Origin: Myxococcales bacterium
GTDB lineage: Bacteria > Myxococcota_A > Polyangia > Haliangiales > Haliangiaceae
Direction: 5' to 3'
Assembly: GCA_016720595.1 (NCBI GenBank)
Contig: JADKKI010000078.1
Location: 1-64,000, forward strand
Length of the DNA: 64,000 bases
Shown: piece after piece, positions 49,234 through 58,940 of the stretch
Numbering within the stretch: position 1 is the first letter of the stretch
How the letters are laid out: each line of letters opens with the position of its first letter
The notes under the pieces: generated by a model
The model's input: the letters and a program-made list of their open reading frames with translations, nothing else
What the model was told of the DNA's origin: nothing
Databases searched by the model: none
Translations under genes and position numbers: made by a program

Positions 49234-50910
49234 GTGAAGGTCGCGACCCGGATCACCGTGGCCACCGCCGTCGTGGTGGCGCTGGCCTCGGCGACCTACG
49301 CGATCTTCGATCTCCGGGCCCGCGTGGCCGAGCGCCGCGGAGCGCTCGAGCGCGAGGGCCGCTCTGTCGCGGGTACCCTCCGCGCATCGCTCGAGGGCCA
49401 GGCCGCCGTCGATTCGCGCGATGCGCGCTATCGCGCCGATCAGCTCCAGCGCGACCTCGAGGCGTTGGACAAGCGCCTCGAGCCTGCGCCCGACAACGTG
49501 CCGCCGATGCCGCAGGCCGAACACCTGGCCCTGGTCAAGCAGCAGCAGGAGCTGCAGACCCGGCTGGCCACGGCGCGGGGCGCCGCCGGCCTCTCGCGTC
49601 CGCTCGAGCAGGCGCTCGCCTACAAGCCGCCCCCAGATGCACTGCTTCGCGACCTGACCCGCGCTTCCGGCGGGTGGCGCGCGGTCGTGATCCCGCGGGC
49701 TCGCGCCACCGAGCCGCCCGGCACGTACTCGGCCGCGCAGCTGCGCCGGCTGACGACCCTGCTCGATCTGCCGCAGCTGACGTTCACCGACATCGAGGAT
49801 GGCGCCTACTACTTCGCCGTCCCGGTGCGCACCACGCCCGCCCACGACGAGGATCAGACCACGGCGGCGATGCTCGAGATCTCCAAGCCCGCGGACTCGA
49901 TCGACACGACGACCGATGATCTGTCGAAGGCCGTGATCCTCGTCGTGCTGATCGTCCTCGTGACCACGGTGATGGTCGGTGCGCTCGCGAGCCGGTTCGT
50001 CAGCCGACCGATCACGAAGCTCCTGCGCGGCATCGACGATGTCGCGAAGGGCGATCTGTCTCACGTCATCCTGTCCGAGCGCGACGACGAGATCGGCGCG
50101 ATCGCCACGCGGTTCAACGAGATGACCTATTCGCTCCGCGAGTCCCGCGCCGAGACCCAGCGCCAGAACGACGAGAAGCTGCACCTCGAGCAGCGCCTCG
50201 GCCAGACCGAGAAGCTCGCCACGATCGGTCAGCTCGCGGCCGAGATCGCCCACGAGGTCGGGACGCCGCTCAACGTGATCGCCGGCCGTGCGCGCTCGAT
50301 CCAGAAGAAGTCGAAGGATCCGGAGGCCGTGGAGAAGAACGCGGAGATCGTCGCGGAGCAGACCGCGCGGATCACCCGCATCATCCAGCGCCTCCTGGAC
50401 TTCACCCGGCGCAAGGTCGGCGCCACCGAGCGCGCGATGGTGAACCTCAACGAGCTGACCACCAAGACCCTCGAGCTGCTGTCGGGCCAGTTCTCGGTGG
50501 CCAAGGTAAAGACGCGGGTCGAGCGCTCCGATGACCTGCCCACCGTCGCGGGGGACTCCGATCGCCTCCAGCAGGTGCTGATCAACCTGCTCCTCAACGC
50601 GGTCCAGGCGATGCCCGAGGGCGGCTCCCTGTCGGTCGAGACCAAGGTCGTCCGGCGCACGCGCCCCGGCCTCGAGACCAACGCGGATCAGGCGTTCGTG
50701 TCGTGCTCGGTGTCAGACACCGGCGTCGGCATCCCTCCGGCGATCAAGGACAAGATCTTCGACCCGTTCTACACGACCAAGGAGGGCTCGGGCGGCACGG
50801 GCCTGGGCCTCGCGGTGTGCTCGGGCATCGTCAAGGAGCACGACGGCTGGATCGAAGTCGACGATCACGCGGGCGGCGGCACCGTGTTCCGCGTGTTCCT
50901 TCCGACGTGA
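49234..50910 (+). CDS. NtrB-like HAMP sensor histidine kinase
   Basis: The protein (GTG at 49234) has an N-terminal transmembrane helix, a periplasmic coiled-coil/sensing region (residues ~25-225) and a second helix (AVILVVLIVLVTTVMVGALA). A HAMP domain follows (SRPITKLLRGIDDVAKGDL). The HisKA box has the phospho-His in AEIAHEVGTPLNVIAGRARS (about His340), and the HATPase_c domain has NLLLNAVQAM, DTGVGIPP and GGTGLGLAV. The pattern is that of NtrB-type kinases that usually pair with a sigma-54 response regulator. No cognate regulator lies next to it, so it is an orphan in this window. Confidence 0.92.
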   Translation: MKVATRITVATAVVVALASATYAIFDLRARVAERRGALEREGRSVAGTLRASLEGQAAVDSRDARYRADQLQRDLEALDKRLEPAPDNVPPMPQAEHLALVKQQQELQTRLATARGAAGLSRPLEQALAYKPPPDALLRDLTRASGGWRAVVIPRARATEPPGTYSAAQLRRLTTLLDLPQLTFTDIEDGAYYFAVPVRTTPAHDEDQTTAAMLEISKPADSIDTTTDDLSKAVILVVLIVLVTTVMVGALASRFVSRPITKLLRGIDDVAKGDLSHVILSERDDEIGAIATRFNEMTYSLRESRAETQRQNDEKLHLEQRLGQTEKLATIGQLAAEIAHEVGTPLNVIAGRARSIQKKSKDPEAVEKNAEIVAEQTARITRIIQRLLDFTRRKVGATERAMVNLNELTTKTLELLSGQFSVAKVKTRVERSDDLPTVAGDSDRLQQVLINLLLNAVQAMPEGGSLSVETKVVRRTRPGLETNADQAFVSCSVSDTGVGIPPAIKDKIFDPFYTTKEGSGGTGLGLAVCSGIVKEHDGWIEVDDHAGGGTVFRVFLPT

Positions 50911-51282
50911 CCCCCGGCGTCGCGCGCCTTGACGTCCCATGCCGTCAAAGGCGACTCGATCGAAAGCCACAGAGCCCCAGAGGTCACCGAGCGGAGACCT
51001 TGATCGAGGCCAGGCCACTCCTCGCTTTGCCCTACCGCGACAAGGCGCGGCAAACACCCGAGCATCGTGCTTCGGATCTCGGAGCCGCCAAGAACCCAAG
51101 TGACCCAAGCAGCGGACCCCCGCTGGCCAGGCCATTCATGTGGGTGCAGCCAAGAGCCTGGCGCGCACACAACTTCCAAGAAACCCGCGAGATGAAATGC
51201 TCTCCGCTTGGCTCTCTTGGGTCCTTGGCGGCTCCGAGGGACATGGACCTTCGCAACGCGTTCGCGTTGCTGCGCGCCGAGC
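50911..51282. other. Convergent intergenic region, 372 bp
   Basis: The gap lies between the histidine kinase and HEAT-repeat genes. The 3' half is the palindromic element at 51078-51238. The first part holds short CCAGAGG/GCGGAGACC-like blocks that may be a decayed copy. No gene or promoter is evident. Confidence 0.7.
51078..51238. repeat. Dispersed palindromic element, divergent copy 3
   Basis: The arms CTCGGAGCCGCCAAG and its partner CTTGGCGGCTCCGAG are an almost perfect 15-nt inverted repeat separated by about 130 bp. The 5' arm continues into ACCCAAGTGACCCAAGCAGCGGA, with the GCAGCGGA block shared with copies 1 and 2. The related context and tail-to-tail position suggest one family, but the arm sequence differs. 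Confidence 0.75.
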
Positions 51283-53619
51283 CTACTCGAGGTACTCGCC
51301 GCGGTACCCGCCGTAGCCATAGCCACCGTACGTGTTCGCTGCGCCGGCGAGCTTGGTGACCTGGGCCTCGGTCGCATCGTCGAGATCCGTGCCGCGGTTG
51401 CGCAGCTGCTGGGCCGCCGCGGACTTCAGGTTCTCCGCGGCGCTCGGGTCGTTGATGATCTGGGTCAGCGCGCCATCGACCTCGGCGCCACCGTTGTACG
51501 AGCTCTGGATCGCGGTGATCGCGACCTGCGGGTCACGGTCGCGCATCAGGCTCGCGAGCTGCTGGCTGGCGCGCGCATCGTCCATGTTCGAGAGGCCGGA
51601 GATCGCGGCGACGCGGTCCTCGGGCTTGCCGTTGCGCGTGGCATCGAGGATCGCCTGCTGTGCGCGGTCGGAGCCGATCTGCCCGAGCGTGGCGAGCGCG
51701 GTCGCGCGCACCGAGGCGTCGCTGTCGCGCGTGAGGCGGAGCAGGGTGTCGGTGGAGCGATCGTCGGGGTTCTGCATCAGCGACGAGATCGCCGCCATCC
51801 GGGTCGACGGATCCTTCGAGTCGATCGCGCGCTCGATCAAGCGGCGGGCCTCCTCGGTGCCCTGGCCCGCGAGGGCCCACACCGCCTGGCTGCCGGCACC
51901 CGGCTCCTTGCTGCCGATCATCTCCTCGGCGAGCCGCATGCCCTCGGGCGCGCCCGCGTTGACGAGCTGCTGCATGACCTGCATCTTCACCGCGGGGTTG
52001 CCCTGCGCGGCGGTCATCAGCGCCGACTTGACCTGATCGGTGAGGCCGACCTGGCCGAGCGCGCCGGCGGCCGCCGCGGCGAGATCCTTGTCCTTGCCGG
52101 AGAGGGCGGCGACCAGCGCCGTCCGGGCCTCCTCGGTACCGATCCGGCCGAGGACGTTGGCGGCATAGTTCGCCTCGTCGCGACGGCCCGAGAACAGCGA
52201 ATCGCTGAGCAGCTGCGCCACGGCCGGATCGCTCGGGCGCGAGGCCGCGAGCAGATCGAGAGCGTTGACGCGGCTGTTGCCGCGGGTCTTGCCGGCGATG
52301 TCGACGAGGGCATCGAACGCCTTGGCCGAACCTGCATCGGCCAGCATCCGCATCGCCTCGTAGCGCTCGTTGCGCGACCCCTTGGCCGCGAGGTCGATCG
52401 CGAGCTGGAGCGCGTCCGGGTTCCCGGTCTTCAGCAGGCGGGGGAGGGCAGCGCGACGGTCCGCGCTCGTGCCCTGCTTGATCACGCTGAGCAGCGCCTG
52501 GTCGACGTCGTCGCCCTCCATCTGTGCGAGCTGCGTGAGGGCACCGGTGATCTGCGCGCGGTCCGAGAGCGCGGCCTCGATCAGGAGCTCGCGCGCCTCG
52601 GGCCCGCCGTTCTGCGCGAGCGCCTGCGCCGCCGCGCTCGCAGACTGCCGCTCGCCCATCTTCATGATCTCGCCGAGCAACTTGGTCGCCTTGTCCCCGC
52701 CGATCTCGCCGATCGCGTTGACCGCCGCCCAGCGCGTGCTGATCGCGCCATGCAGCGCGGCCTCGCGGAGCACCGGCAGGCCATCCTCGCCGGCCTTGCC
52801 GAGCGCGCCGAGGGCAGCGTTGACGAGCTGGGGATCGCCCGACTTCACGATCTCGGTCAGCCGGGCCAGCATGGTGTCGTCGATCGAATCGATCGCACCC
52901 AGGGCCGCCGCGGCGATCCGGGAGTCCGGGCTATCGAGGAGGGCGCGGACCGCTGTGGTCGCGGCCGGGGTCTCGATCGAGCCGAGCGCGGAGACCGCGC
53001 TGCTCGCCGTGGCGTAGTCGCCGGAGTGCGCGATCTGGGTCAGCACGGCGACCGCGCGATCGGTGCCGATCGTGCCGAGGCCGCTGATCGCGGAGCTCTG
53101 CGCCGGGTCGCCGCTATTCTGCGCGATCTGGACGAGGACCTCCTCGGCCTTCGCGCTCTGGGTGGCGCCGAGCGCGCTGATCGCCGCCCCGCGGACGCTG
53201 GGGCGATCATCCTTGGTGAACGCGAGGAGCTCCTCGACAGCGTGCTCGGTCCCGATCTGTCCGTAGATCCCGAGCACGGCCTCGGGCACGCCCCGTCGGG
53301 CATCGCGCAGGAGCGGGCCGATCTGGTCGACCGTGCTGTCGTCCCCCACCATCCCGAGCTTCTCGGCGAGCTGGGAGACCTCCTTGACCGTCCGCGCCGC
53401 CAGCACCCGCTCCACCAGCTCGGACTTCGAGATCCCGGCGGCCTCGGCGGACATCCGCAGGGGCCGCTTGAGGTGGGCGGGGATGCCACCCGTGCGCGGC
53501 GTGGTCACCGAGGCGGCGGGCGTGTTGGTGGGCCCAGCCTTGTGGGCCGACACGGTCGCAAACCCGGCGATCCCAGCGAACAGGGCACAGGCCAGCTTCC
53601 AGCGGGTCAGGGTCGTCAT
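51283..53619 (-). CDS. Exported HEAT-repeat protein
   Basis: A short signal peptide (MTTLTRWKLACALFAGIAGF) precedes a long alpha-solenoid of repeated ~30-residue HEAT units. Examples are DRPSVRGAAISALGATQSA, DSRIAAAALGAIDSIDDTM, SVRATALATLGQIGSDRAQ and DRVAAISGLSNMDDA. The C-terminus is Gly/Tyr-rich (YGGYGYGGYRGEYLE). At 778 residues it should form a superhelix binding other proteins in the periplasm or outside. No catalytic motif is seen. It is monocistronic. Confidence 0.8.
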   Translation of the reverse strand: MTTLTRWKLACALFAGIAGFATVSAHKAGPTNTPAASVTTPRTGGIPAHLKRPLRMSAEAAGISKSELVERVLAARTVKEVSQLAEKLGMVGDDSTVDQIGPLLRDARRGVPEAVLGIYGQIGTEHAVEELLAFTKDDRPSVRGAAISALGATQSAKAEEVLVQIAQNSGDPAQSSAISGLGTIGTDRAVAVLTQIAHSGDYATASSAVSALGSIETPAATTAVRALLDSPDSRIAAAALGAIDSIDDTMLARLTEIVKSGDPQLVNAALGALGKAGEDGLPVLREAALHGAISTRWAAVNAIGEIGGDKATKLLGEIMKMGERQSASAAAQALAQNGGPEARELLIEAALSDRAQITGALTQLAQMEGDDVDQALLSVIKQGTSADRRAALPRLLKTGNPDALQLAIDLAAKGSRNERYEAMRMLADAGSAKAFDALVDIAGKTRGNSRVNALDLLAASRPSDPAVAQLLSDSLFSGRRDEANYAANVLGRIGTEEARTALVAALSGKDKDLAAAAAGALGQVGLTDQVKSALMTAAQGNPAVKMQVMQQLVNAGAPEGMRLAEEMIGSKEPGAGSQAVWALAGQGTEEARRLIERAIDSKDPSTRMAAISSLMQNPDDRSTDTLLRLTRDSDASVRATALATLGQIGSDRAQQAILDATRNGKPEDRVAAISGLSNMDDARASQQLASLMRDRDPQVAITAIQSSYNGGAEVDGALTQIINDPSAAENLKSAAAQQLRNRGTDLDDATEAQVTKLAGAANTYGGYGYGGYRGEYLE

Positions 53620-54052
53620 GCGGCTTCTTCCTCGGGGGGCTCGTGAACGTCTGTGTCAAACGAACGCCGCCAGGTATCGATCCATTCCGCCGGCATGTCA
53701 GGCCGGTGTAAGGCATGGGCGCGAAACCAGGCAGGATTGGGACACTCCGGGGCGTCGCGAGTTTCGGCATTTCGCGGGAAGGTTTTCGGAAACCACAGCC
53801 CGGACGAGGTGTCGGCACGCATGCTCGGATCCGGACGGATCTGGCGCCGCGCAGTCGCACGCGGGACGGCGTGCGGTCGCACGCGGGACGGCGTGCGTCC
53901 GCGGCGGGCGAACCGCGCAGATCATCGCCGAGGCTTGGTCGCGTCGCAAGCGCCACATGCTGCCGGATGGGCGCGGGCGCACGGTCGCAAACGATCGCGT
54001 AAGGGGGCTTCAGTTCCGTTGACGCCACCGACGAGGTTCGTAGACTGAAGCC
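53620..54052. other. Divergent intergenic region, 433 bp
   Basis: The gap lies between the HEAT-repeat gene and the DksA-like gene. It holds a 22-bp direct repeat (53854-53897) and otherwise nothing I recognise. I cannot locate a convincing promoter. Confidence 0.6.
53854..53897 (+). repeat. 22-bp tandem direct repeat, two perfect copies
   Basis: The unit begins GTCGCACGCGGGACGGCG and is repeated exactly twice head to tail. It lies about 150 bp upstream of the DksA-like gene, where a regulator could bind, but there is no direct evidence. Confidence 0.85.
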
Positions 54053-54427
54053 ATGCTGACGCCAGATCAGACCAAAGAGCTGAAGACGATCCTCGAGGCC
54101 GATCTGACCCGCCTGGGAGACTCCGCGCACAAGACGATGGAGTTCACGATGGACCGGGATCGCGACCGGATCGGCCGGGACTCGATGGACGAGGCCACAG
54201 AAGAAGAAGTCTATTCGACCCAGCTCCGGCTCGCCGACCGCGAGAGCTTCCTCGTCACGAAGATCCGCGAGGCCATGCTGCGGCTGGATGCCGGGAAGCT
54301 CGACGAGTGCGAGGAGTGCTCGGAGCCCATCGGGTTCAAGCGGCTCCTTGCCCGGCCGGTGACCACCTTGTGTTTCGAGTGCAAGTCGGCGCGCGAGCAG
54401 GTCGAGGCCGACGACCGCCCCGAATAG
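54053..54427 (+). CDS. DksA/TraR-family zinc-finger regulator
   Basis: The 124-residue protein has the DksA layout: an N-terminal coiled coil (TPDQTKELKTILEADLTRLG, ATEEEVYSTQLRLADRES) and a C-terminal four-Cys zinc finger CEECSEPIGFKRLLARP...LCFECK. DksA-type proteins bind the RNA polymerase secondary channel and act with ppGpp. The coiled-coil tip residues cannot be aligned by eye, so whether this is DksA proper or a paralogue is open. It stands alone, upstream of a kinase gene. Confidence 0.9.
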   Translation: MLTPDQTKELKTILEADLTRLGDSAHKTMEFTMDRDRDRIGRDSMDEATEEEVYSTQLRLADRESFLVTKIREAMLRLDAGKLDECEECSEPIGFKRLLARPVTTLCFECKSAREQVEADDRPE

Positions 54428-54531
54428 GCTTCCAGGGGGGCCCCAGAGGGCCGAGGCAGGGGCCCAGGTGGGGGCGAGGCGACCTCAGGTCCTTAAAGGG
54501 CCACAGATTTTCCAGGTTGGCTGACCTCTGG

Positions 54532-54537
54532 TACTAT
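54532..54537 (+). promoter_or_regulatory. Possible -10 box for the kinase gene
   Basis: TACTAT is a good sigma70 -10 hexamer in otherwise GC-rich sequence. A TTTTCC box 18 bp upstream could be a poor -35. Only a near-leaderless transcript would fit, so this is a weak suggestion. Confidence 0.3.
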
Positions 54538-54551
54538 TTTCCCCGCCGGGG

Positions 54552-55904
54552 ATGCGCGACCGCTACACGATCACCGAGCGACTCGACCACGGAGGCATGG
54601 CCGAGGTATTCCGCGGCGTCGCCGAGTCGATGGAGGGGTTCAAGAAGGCCGTCGCGATCAAGCGCATCCTGCCGAACCTGACCAAGAACCAGAAGTTCGT
54701 CAGCATGTTCCTCGACGAGGCGCGGCTGTCGCTGTTCCTGCAGCACGCCAACATCGTTCAGGTCTTCGACATCTCGAAGACCGCCGACAACGCGTACTTC
54801 CTGGTCATGGAGTTCGTCGACGGCGCCAACCTCAAGGGGCTCATCGAACGCCAGAAGCAGAAGGGCAAGCGGATCGATGTCGGGCACACGATCTATCTGA
54901 TGATCGAGTGCTGCAAGGCGCTCAACTACGCCCACAGCCTCGAGCACCCCGAGACCAACGAGCCGCTCGGCATCGTCCATCGCGACATCTCGCCGCCGAA
55001 CATCCTGCTGTCGAAGAACGGCGAGGTGAAGCTGGTCGACTTCGGGCTCGCCAAGGCCAACAGCCAGATCGAGTCGACCGACCCGGGCGTGGTCAAGGGC
55101 AAGTTCAGCTACCTGTCGCCCGAGGCCGCCAGCGGGCTCGAGGTCGACGCCCGCGCCGACGTGTTCGCGGTCGGCATCATCCTGTGGGAGCTGTTCACCG
55201 GCAAGCGCCTGTTCTACGGCGACACCGACTACCAGACCGTCGAGCTGGTGCGCCAGGCCCGGGTGCCGTCGCTGCAGGCGCTCAACCCCGACATCGAGCC
55301 CGAGCTCGAGGGCGTGGTTCGCAAGGCCCTGGCCCGCGATCCCGACGATCGCTACCACCACGCCGCCGACCTCGGCGACGCGCTGTCGCAGTTCCTGTTC
55401 TCGCGGCGGATGAAGGTCACCGCTCGCGACATCGCGGCCCTCGTGAAAGACACGCAGGTCGAGATGATGCGGAAGCGCTCCGCCGAGCCGAAGGAATCGC
55501 TGATCAACGGCCTGATCCTCGACGAGATGAAGAAGATGACCTCGCTGCTCGATGGCGAGGCCGAATCGACCGGTGGGCCGAACGAGGGCTCGATGTCGCT
55601 CGATCCGAGCACGTTCGTCGACACCTCGAACTGGGCCGGTGATCTGGCGCAGTCGCAGCAGGGCGCGATGCGCACGCCGGTGGCAAAGAAGGCCACGCGT
55701 CCACCGCCGAACAAGACCAAGCCACCGGCGAACACGCAGGGCGGCAGCCACGGTGAGGTCGAGTCTCTCGAGCAGATGCTCGAGCCCGATCGGACCGGCA
55801 TGCACAAGAAGGGCGACAGCAAGCCGCCCTGGGCGCTGATCATCATCGTGATGGTGCTGCTCGCCGCCGGTGCCGCGGTCGCCGTCGTGTTCGCGATGGG
55901 CTGA
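54552..55904 (+). CDS. Membrane-anchored Hanks-type Ser/Thr protein kinase
   Basis: The kinase domain starts immediately at the ATG ([19 protein letters not shown]) with the VAIKRIL Lys, catalytic loop HRDISPPN (a myxobacterial-type form), DFG, and activation loop [11 protein letters not shown]. The spacer is Pro/Lys-rich. A C-terminal helix [21 protein letters not shown] anchors it with a very short outside tail. All catalytic residues are intact. The leader is short: a TACTAT box ends 14 bp upstream of the ATG. The gene is 124 bp after the DksA-like gene. Confidence 0.93.
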   Translation: MRDRYTITERLDHGGMAEVFRGVAESMEGFKKAVAIKRILPNLTKNQKFVSMFLDEARLSLFLQHANIVQVFDISKTADNAYFLVMEFVDGANLKGLIERQKQKGKRIDVGHTIYLMIECCKALNYAHSLEHPETNEPLGIVHRDISPPNILLSKNGEVKLVDFGLAKANSQIESTDPGVVKGKFSYLSPEAASGLEVDARADVFAVGIILWELFTGKRLFYGDTDYQTVELVRQARVPSLQALNPDIEPELEGVVRKALARDPDDRYHHAADLGDALSQFLFSRRMKVTARDIAALVKDTQVEMMRKRSAEPKESLINGLILDEMKKMTSLLDGEAESTGGPNEGSMSLDPSTFVDTSNWAGDLAQSQQGAMRTPVAKKATRPPPNKTKPPANTQGGSHGEVESLEQMLEPDRTGMHKKGDSKPPWALIIIVMVLLAAGAAVAVVFAMG

Positions 55905-55970
55905 GCCTCGGCTCCGCTTCAGCGCGGCTCCGCATCTTTCGTGCGTGCTTGCGCGCGCAGCTCTCCGCGT

Positions 55971-56369
55971 CTACGCCTCCCCGCCGGGCGCCATCCAGAC
56001 GTTCGCCGACGGCTGGGACAGCACGCGCGCGCCGAACGCACGGACGCGGTTCGAGATCGCGCGCTGGAGGATGTCGAGCATGCGGCGCGCCTGCGTGGAG
56101 GCATCCGGGTGGCGTGCGCCGGAAGCGGCCTTCGGCAGGCTGTCGAGCATCCGGATGTAGAGCAGGGTTCGCAGGTACGCCCGATCGATGTGCTCGGCGA
56201 CGTGGCGATCATCGGTGTCGATCACGCGATCGAGGGTGGTGAGGGCGGCCTCCATCGCCACCCCGCACGCGATGACCTCGCGCGGCTCGGGCGCGCTCCT
56301 GGCGATCCGTCCGAGCGCCTGGACGACTGCGGTCAGCTCTGCTTCCACGACACGATTCGACTTCGGCAT
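55971..56369 (-). CDS. Hypothetical helical protein
   Basis: I choose the ATG at 56369 (MPKSNRVVEAELTAVVQAL), because the longer upstream extension is not protein-like. The remaining 132 residues are mostly predicted helix (REVIACGVAMEAALTTLDRV, AEHIDRAYLRTLLYIRML). No signal peptide or known motif is seen. It is followed by a 67-bp convergent gap to the kinase gene. Confidence 0.55.
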   Translation of the reverse strand: MPKSNRVVEAELTAVVQALGRIARSAPEPREVIACGVAMEAALTTLDRVIDTDDRHVAEHIDRAYLRTLLYIRMLDSLPKAASGARHPDASTQARRMLDILQRAISNRVRAFGARVLSQPSANVWMAPGGEA

Positions 56370-56550
56370 CCCGGACCGTGGTGCACCGCGCGCGCCAATG
56401 CGAACCCCGCGAAATCCGCTGCGCTCGTGTCCGATGTCCGGCCGAGTTTCGGACGCAGTGTCCGGTCGCCGGACGCCGAGGGTCCACGTCGATGTGTCAG
56501 CGATGTCCTGTCTGGAACCCGACAAGGGTCGACGAGGACGTCCACGGTGG

Positions 56551-56590
56551 CGTTCAGGTTCAGGTTCACGTCGACGTCGACGTCAACGTT
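56551..56590. repeat. Short hexamer-like repeats
   Basis: Two imperfect blocks, GTTCAG repeats followed by GTCGAC repeats (TCGACGTCGACGTCAACG), lie just downstream of the ATP-grasp gene. They give a short low-complexity tract with no obvious gene role. Confidence 0.5.
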
Positions 56591-56597
56591 CCCTGGG

Positions 56598-58940
56598 TCA
56601 GTTCGTGGTCGGGCTGGTGACGGGCGGAACGATCTCCGCCTCGGTCTCGGTGCTCGCACGGCCCGCGACGGCCGGGACCGGCTCGGAGCGCTCGCGCTTG
56701 ACCCGCACGGGAGCCGCGCTGTCGACCGGTACGCCGGCCGCATTGGTGTTCGCCTTGGTGGCCTCGAGCTTGGCCATCCGCTTGGCGGCCTTCTCGGCCT
56801 TCTCCTTCTCGGCCAGCTTGCCCTCGAGGCCCTTGGCCGTGCTCGCCGCCTCGCGCTCGCGCTCGAGCTCCCGCTCCTCGCGCCGCTTCTCGCGCATGCG
56901 GCGCAGCCCGCCGACCATGATCTCGGCGATCAGCTGGTCGTACTCCATGCCGATCGCCTTCGCGATCAGCACGAGGTCCGAGTAGTCCGGGGTGAGGCCC
57001 GGCAGCGGGTTGACCTCGAGCACATAGATCCGGCCCTCCGCATCCATCCGCAGATCGACACGGGCGACATCACGGCAATCGAGCGCCCAGAACGTGGCGC
57101 GTGCGATCTTCTCCATCGCCTTCTGCTCGGCCTCGGTCAGCTTCGCGGGGCACTCGTAGTAGACGTGCTTCTCCCACTCCTGCTTGACGCCGTAGTCGTA
57201 GACCGGCCGCTCGTTGTCCTTCTCCTTGAACTTGATCTCCATCGGCGGCAGCACGCGCGGGCGCTTGTCGCCGAGCAGGCCGACCGTGAACTCGCGGCCG
57301 GCGATGTACTCCTCGACGAGCGCAGGCTGCCGGTACTTCTCGACGCAGATCTTGACCGCGGCGCGGAGCTCTTCCTCGGTGTCGACGACGTTCTTCGAAT
57401 CGATGCCCTTGCTCGAGCCCTCGGCGTTGGGCTTCACGATCAACGGGAACTTCATGTCGCTCGACAGCCGCTCGCGCGCCGACTCCATCAGCTGGAACTT
57501 CGGCGTGAGGATGTCGTGCTGCATCAGCACCTTCTTGCCGAGCGCCTTGTCGAGCGCGATCGCCAGGGTGGCCGAATCCGAGCCGGTGTACGGGATGCCG
57601 AGCAGCTCGCACAGCGCGGGGACCTGGGCCTCGCGGTTCCGGCCTTCGACACCCTCGGCGATGTTGAAGATCAGGTCGACGTCGGCCTCGGCCAGCACCC
57701 GGGGCAGGTCCGGCGTGGCCTCGAGGTGGACGACGATGTGGCCCTGGCGCGCGAGCGCGTTGGCGATCGCGATGATGGTCTCCGGCGGATCCCACTCGGC
57801 CTCGTCATCTCCGGCCTGCGTGCGCTTCACGTTGTACGTGAAGCCGACGCGGATCGGCTGCACGCGGCGCTGGCGGCGCGAATCGAACCCGCCGAGCTGG
57901 CTCGCGGTGGCGAGGCCCGAGCGCAGCGCCGCCGCGTTGAGGATCGCGGCGATCGTGGCGTTGTACGTCAGGCCGACCTGCGCGGTGGCCGCGAACAGCG
58001 ACGAGTGCGAGGCGAGCTGCGGGATGGCGTTCGCCTCGAGGAGGTAGATCCGGCCCTCCGACGTCACGCGATAGTCGAGCCGGCACATGTCGCGCAGGCC
58101 GAGCGCGCGGATCGCCTCGAGCGAGATCGAGCGCAGGCGCGCGGCGACGTCGCGAGGGATGTTCGCCGGGCAGCGGTACTGGACCTTGCCGGGCTCGACG
58201 TTCTTCAGCCGGTAGTCGTAGATGTTGAACGGCCGATCGCCGCTGCTGCCACCTTCGAGGCCCGAGCGGAGATCGACCTCGACCGGCGTGAGCAGGCCAT
58301 CGTCGTGGCCGACGCCCTCGATGAAGCCGAGCGCGATGTCGAGCCCCTCGATGTACTCCTCGACGAGGACGCCATCGGGATACGTGCGCAGCGCGCTCTT
58401 GAGCGCGGCCGTCAGCTCCTTGGGCTCGCGGACCACCGACGAGCCGATCGTCCCGTTGTAGATGCCCTTGCTCGAGCCTTCGTGGTTCGGCTTGACGATC
58501 ACCGGGAACGCGAGCCCGAGGCCGCGCTGGCAGACGTCGTCGAAGTTGCGGACCGTGACCAGCATGCCGCGCGCGCTGTCGATGCCGGCGCGCTGGACGA
58601 TCAGCTTGGTCAGCCACTTGTCGAGCGTGAGCGCGTTCGTGTACGCGTCCGAGCCCGTGTACGGGACGCCGAGCTCCTCGAACAGGGCAGGGTAGAACGC
58701 CTCGCGCATCCTCCCGGACTGACCTTCGGCGGTGTTGAAGATGATGTCCGGATCGATGGCTTCGAGGCGCTCGAGGAGGTTCGAGGCGGGGCCCGAGACC
58801 TCGACCTTCTCGACCTCGTGACCCGCGGCCTCGATGGCCGCCGCGATCGCGCTCACCGTCTCGGCACTGTCGTACTCGGCTTCTTTTTCGGTCTCCCGGA
58901 CATCGGTCAACCGAAGGTTGTGCGTGAACGCGACTTTCAT
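56598..58940 (-). CDS. Tandem D-Ala-D-Ala-ligase-like ATP-grasp fusion protein
   Basis: I choose the ATG at 58940 (MKVAFTHNLRLTDV). Two complete D-alanine-D-alanine-ligase-type ATP-grasp modules follow one another. Module 1 (~1-355) has IFNTAEGQSGRMREA, PVIVKPNHEGSSKGI, VEEYIEGLDIAL and LLEANAIPQLA. Module 2 (~370-675) has IFNIAEGVEGRNREAQ, PLIVKPNAEGSSKGI, VEEYIAGREFTVGLLG and VLEVNPLPGL. A Lys/Glu-rich coiled coil and acidic tail end the protein. Single-module DDL is about 310 residues, so this is a duplication fused in one chain. Cell-wall dipeptide ligation or a related amino-acid ligation is inferred; no Mur gene is adjacent. Confidence 0.85.
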   Translation of the reverse strand: MKVAFTHNLRLTDVRETEKEAEYDSAETVSAIAAAIEAAGHEVEKVEVSGPASNLLERLEAIDPDIIFNTAEGQSGRMREAFYPALFEELGVPYTGSDAYTNALTLDKWLTKLIVQRAGIDSARGMLVTVRNFDDVCQRGLGLAFPVIVKPNHEGSSKGIYNGTIGSSVVREPKELTAALKSALRTYPDGVLVEEYIEGLDIALGFIEGVGHDDGLLTPVEVDLRSGLEGGSSGDRPFNIYDYRLKNVEPGKVQYRCPANIPRDVAARLRSISLEAIRALGLRDMCRLDYRVTSEGRIYLLEANAIPQLASHSSLFAATAQVGLTYNATIAAILNAAALRSGLATASQLGGFDSRRQRRVQPIRVGFTYNVKRTQAGDDEAEWDPPETIIAIANALARQGHIVVHLEATPDLPRVLAEADVDLIFNIAEGVEGRNREAQVPALCELLGIPYTGSDSATLAIALDKALGKKVLMQHDILTPKFQLMESARERLSSDMKFPLIVKPNAEGSSKGIDSKNVVDTEEELRAAVKICVEKYRQPALVEEYIAGREFTVGLLGDKRPRVLPPMEIKFKEKDNERPVYDYGVKQEWEKHVYYECPAKLTEAEQKAMEKIARATFWALDCRDVARVDLRMDAEGRIYVLEVNPLPGLTPDYSDLVLIAKAIGMEYDQLIAEIMVGGLRRMREKRREERELEREREAASTAKGLEGKLAEKEKAEKAAKRMAKLEATKANTNAAGVPVDSAAPVRVKRERSEPVPAVAGRASTETEAEIVPPVTSPTTN

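Noticed and set aside
51208..53646. 812-residue plus-strand ORF opposite the HEAT-repeat gene
   Set aside because: Composition is Arg/Gly/Ala-rich and repetitive as a shadow of HEAT repeats on the other strand.
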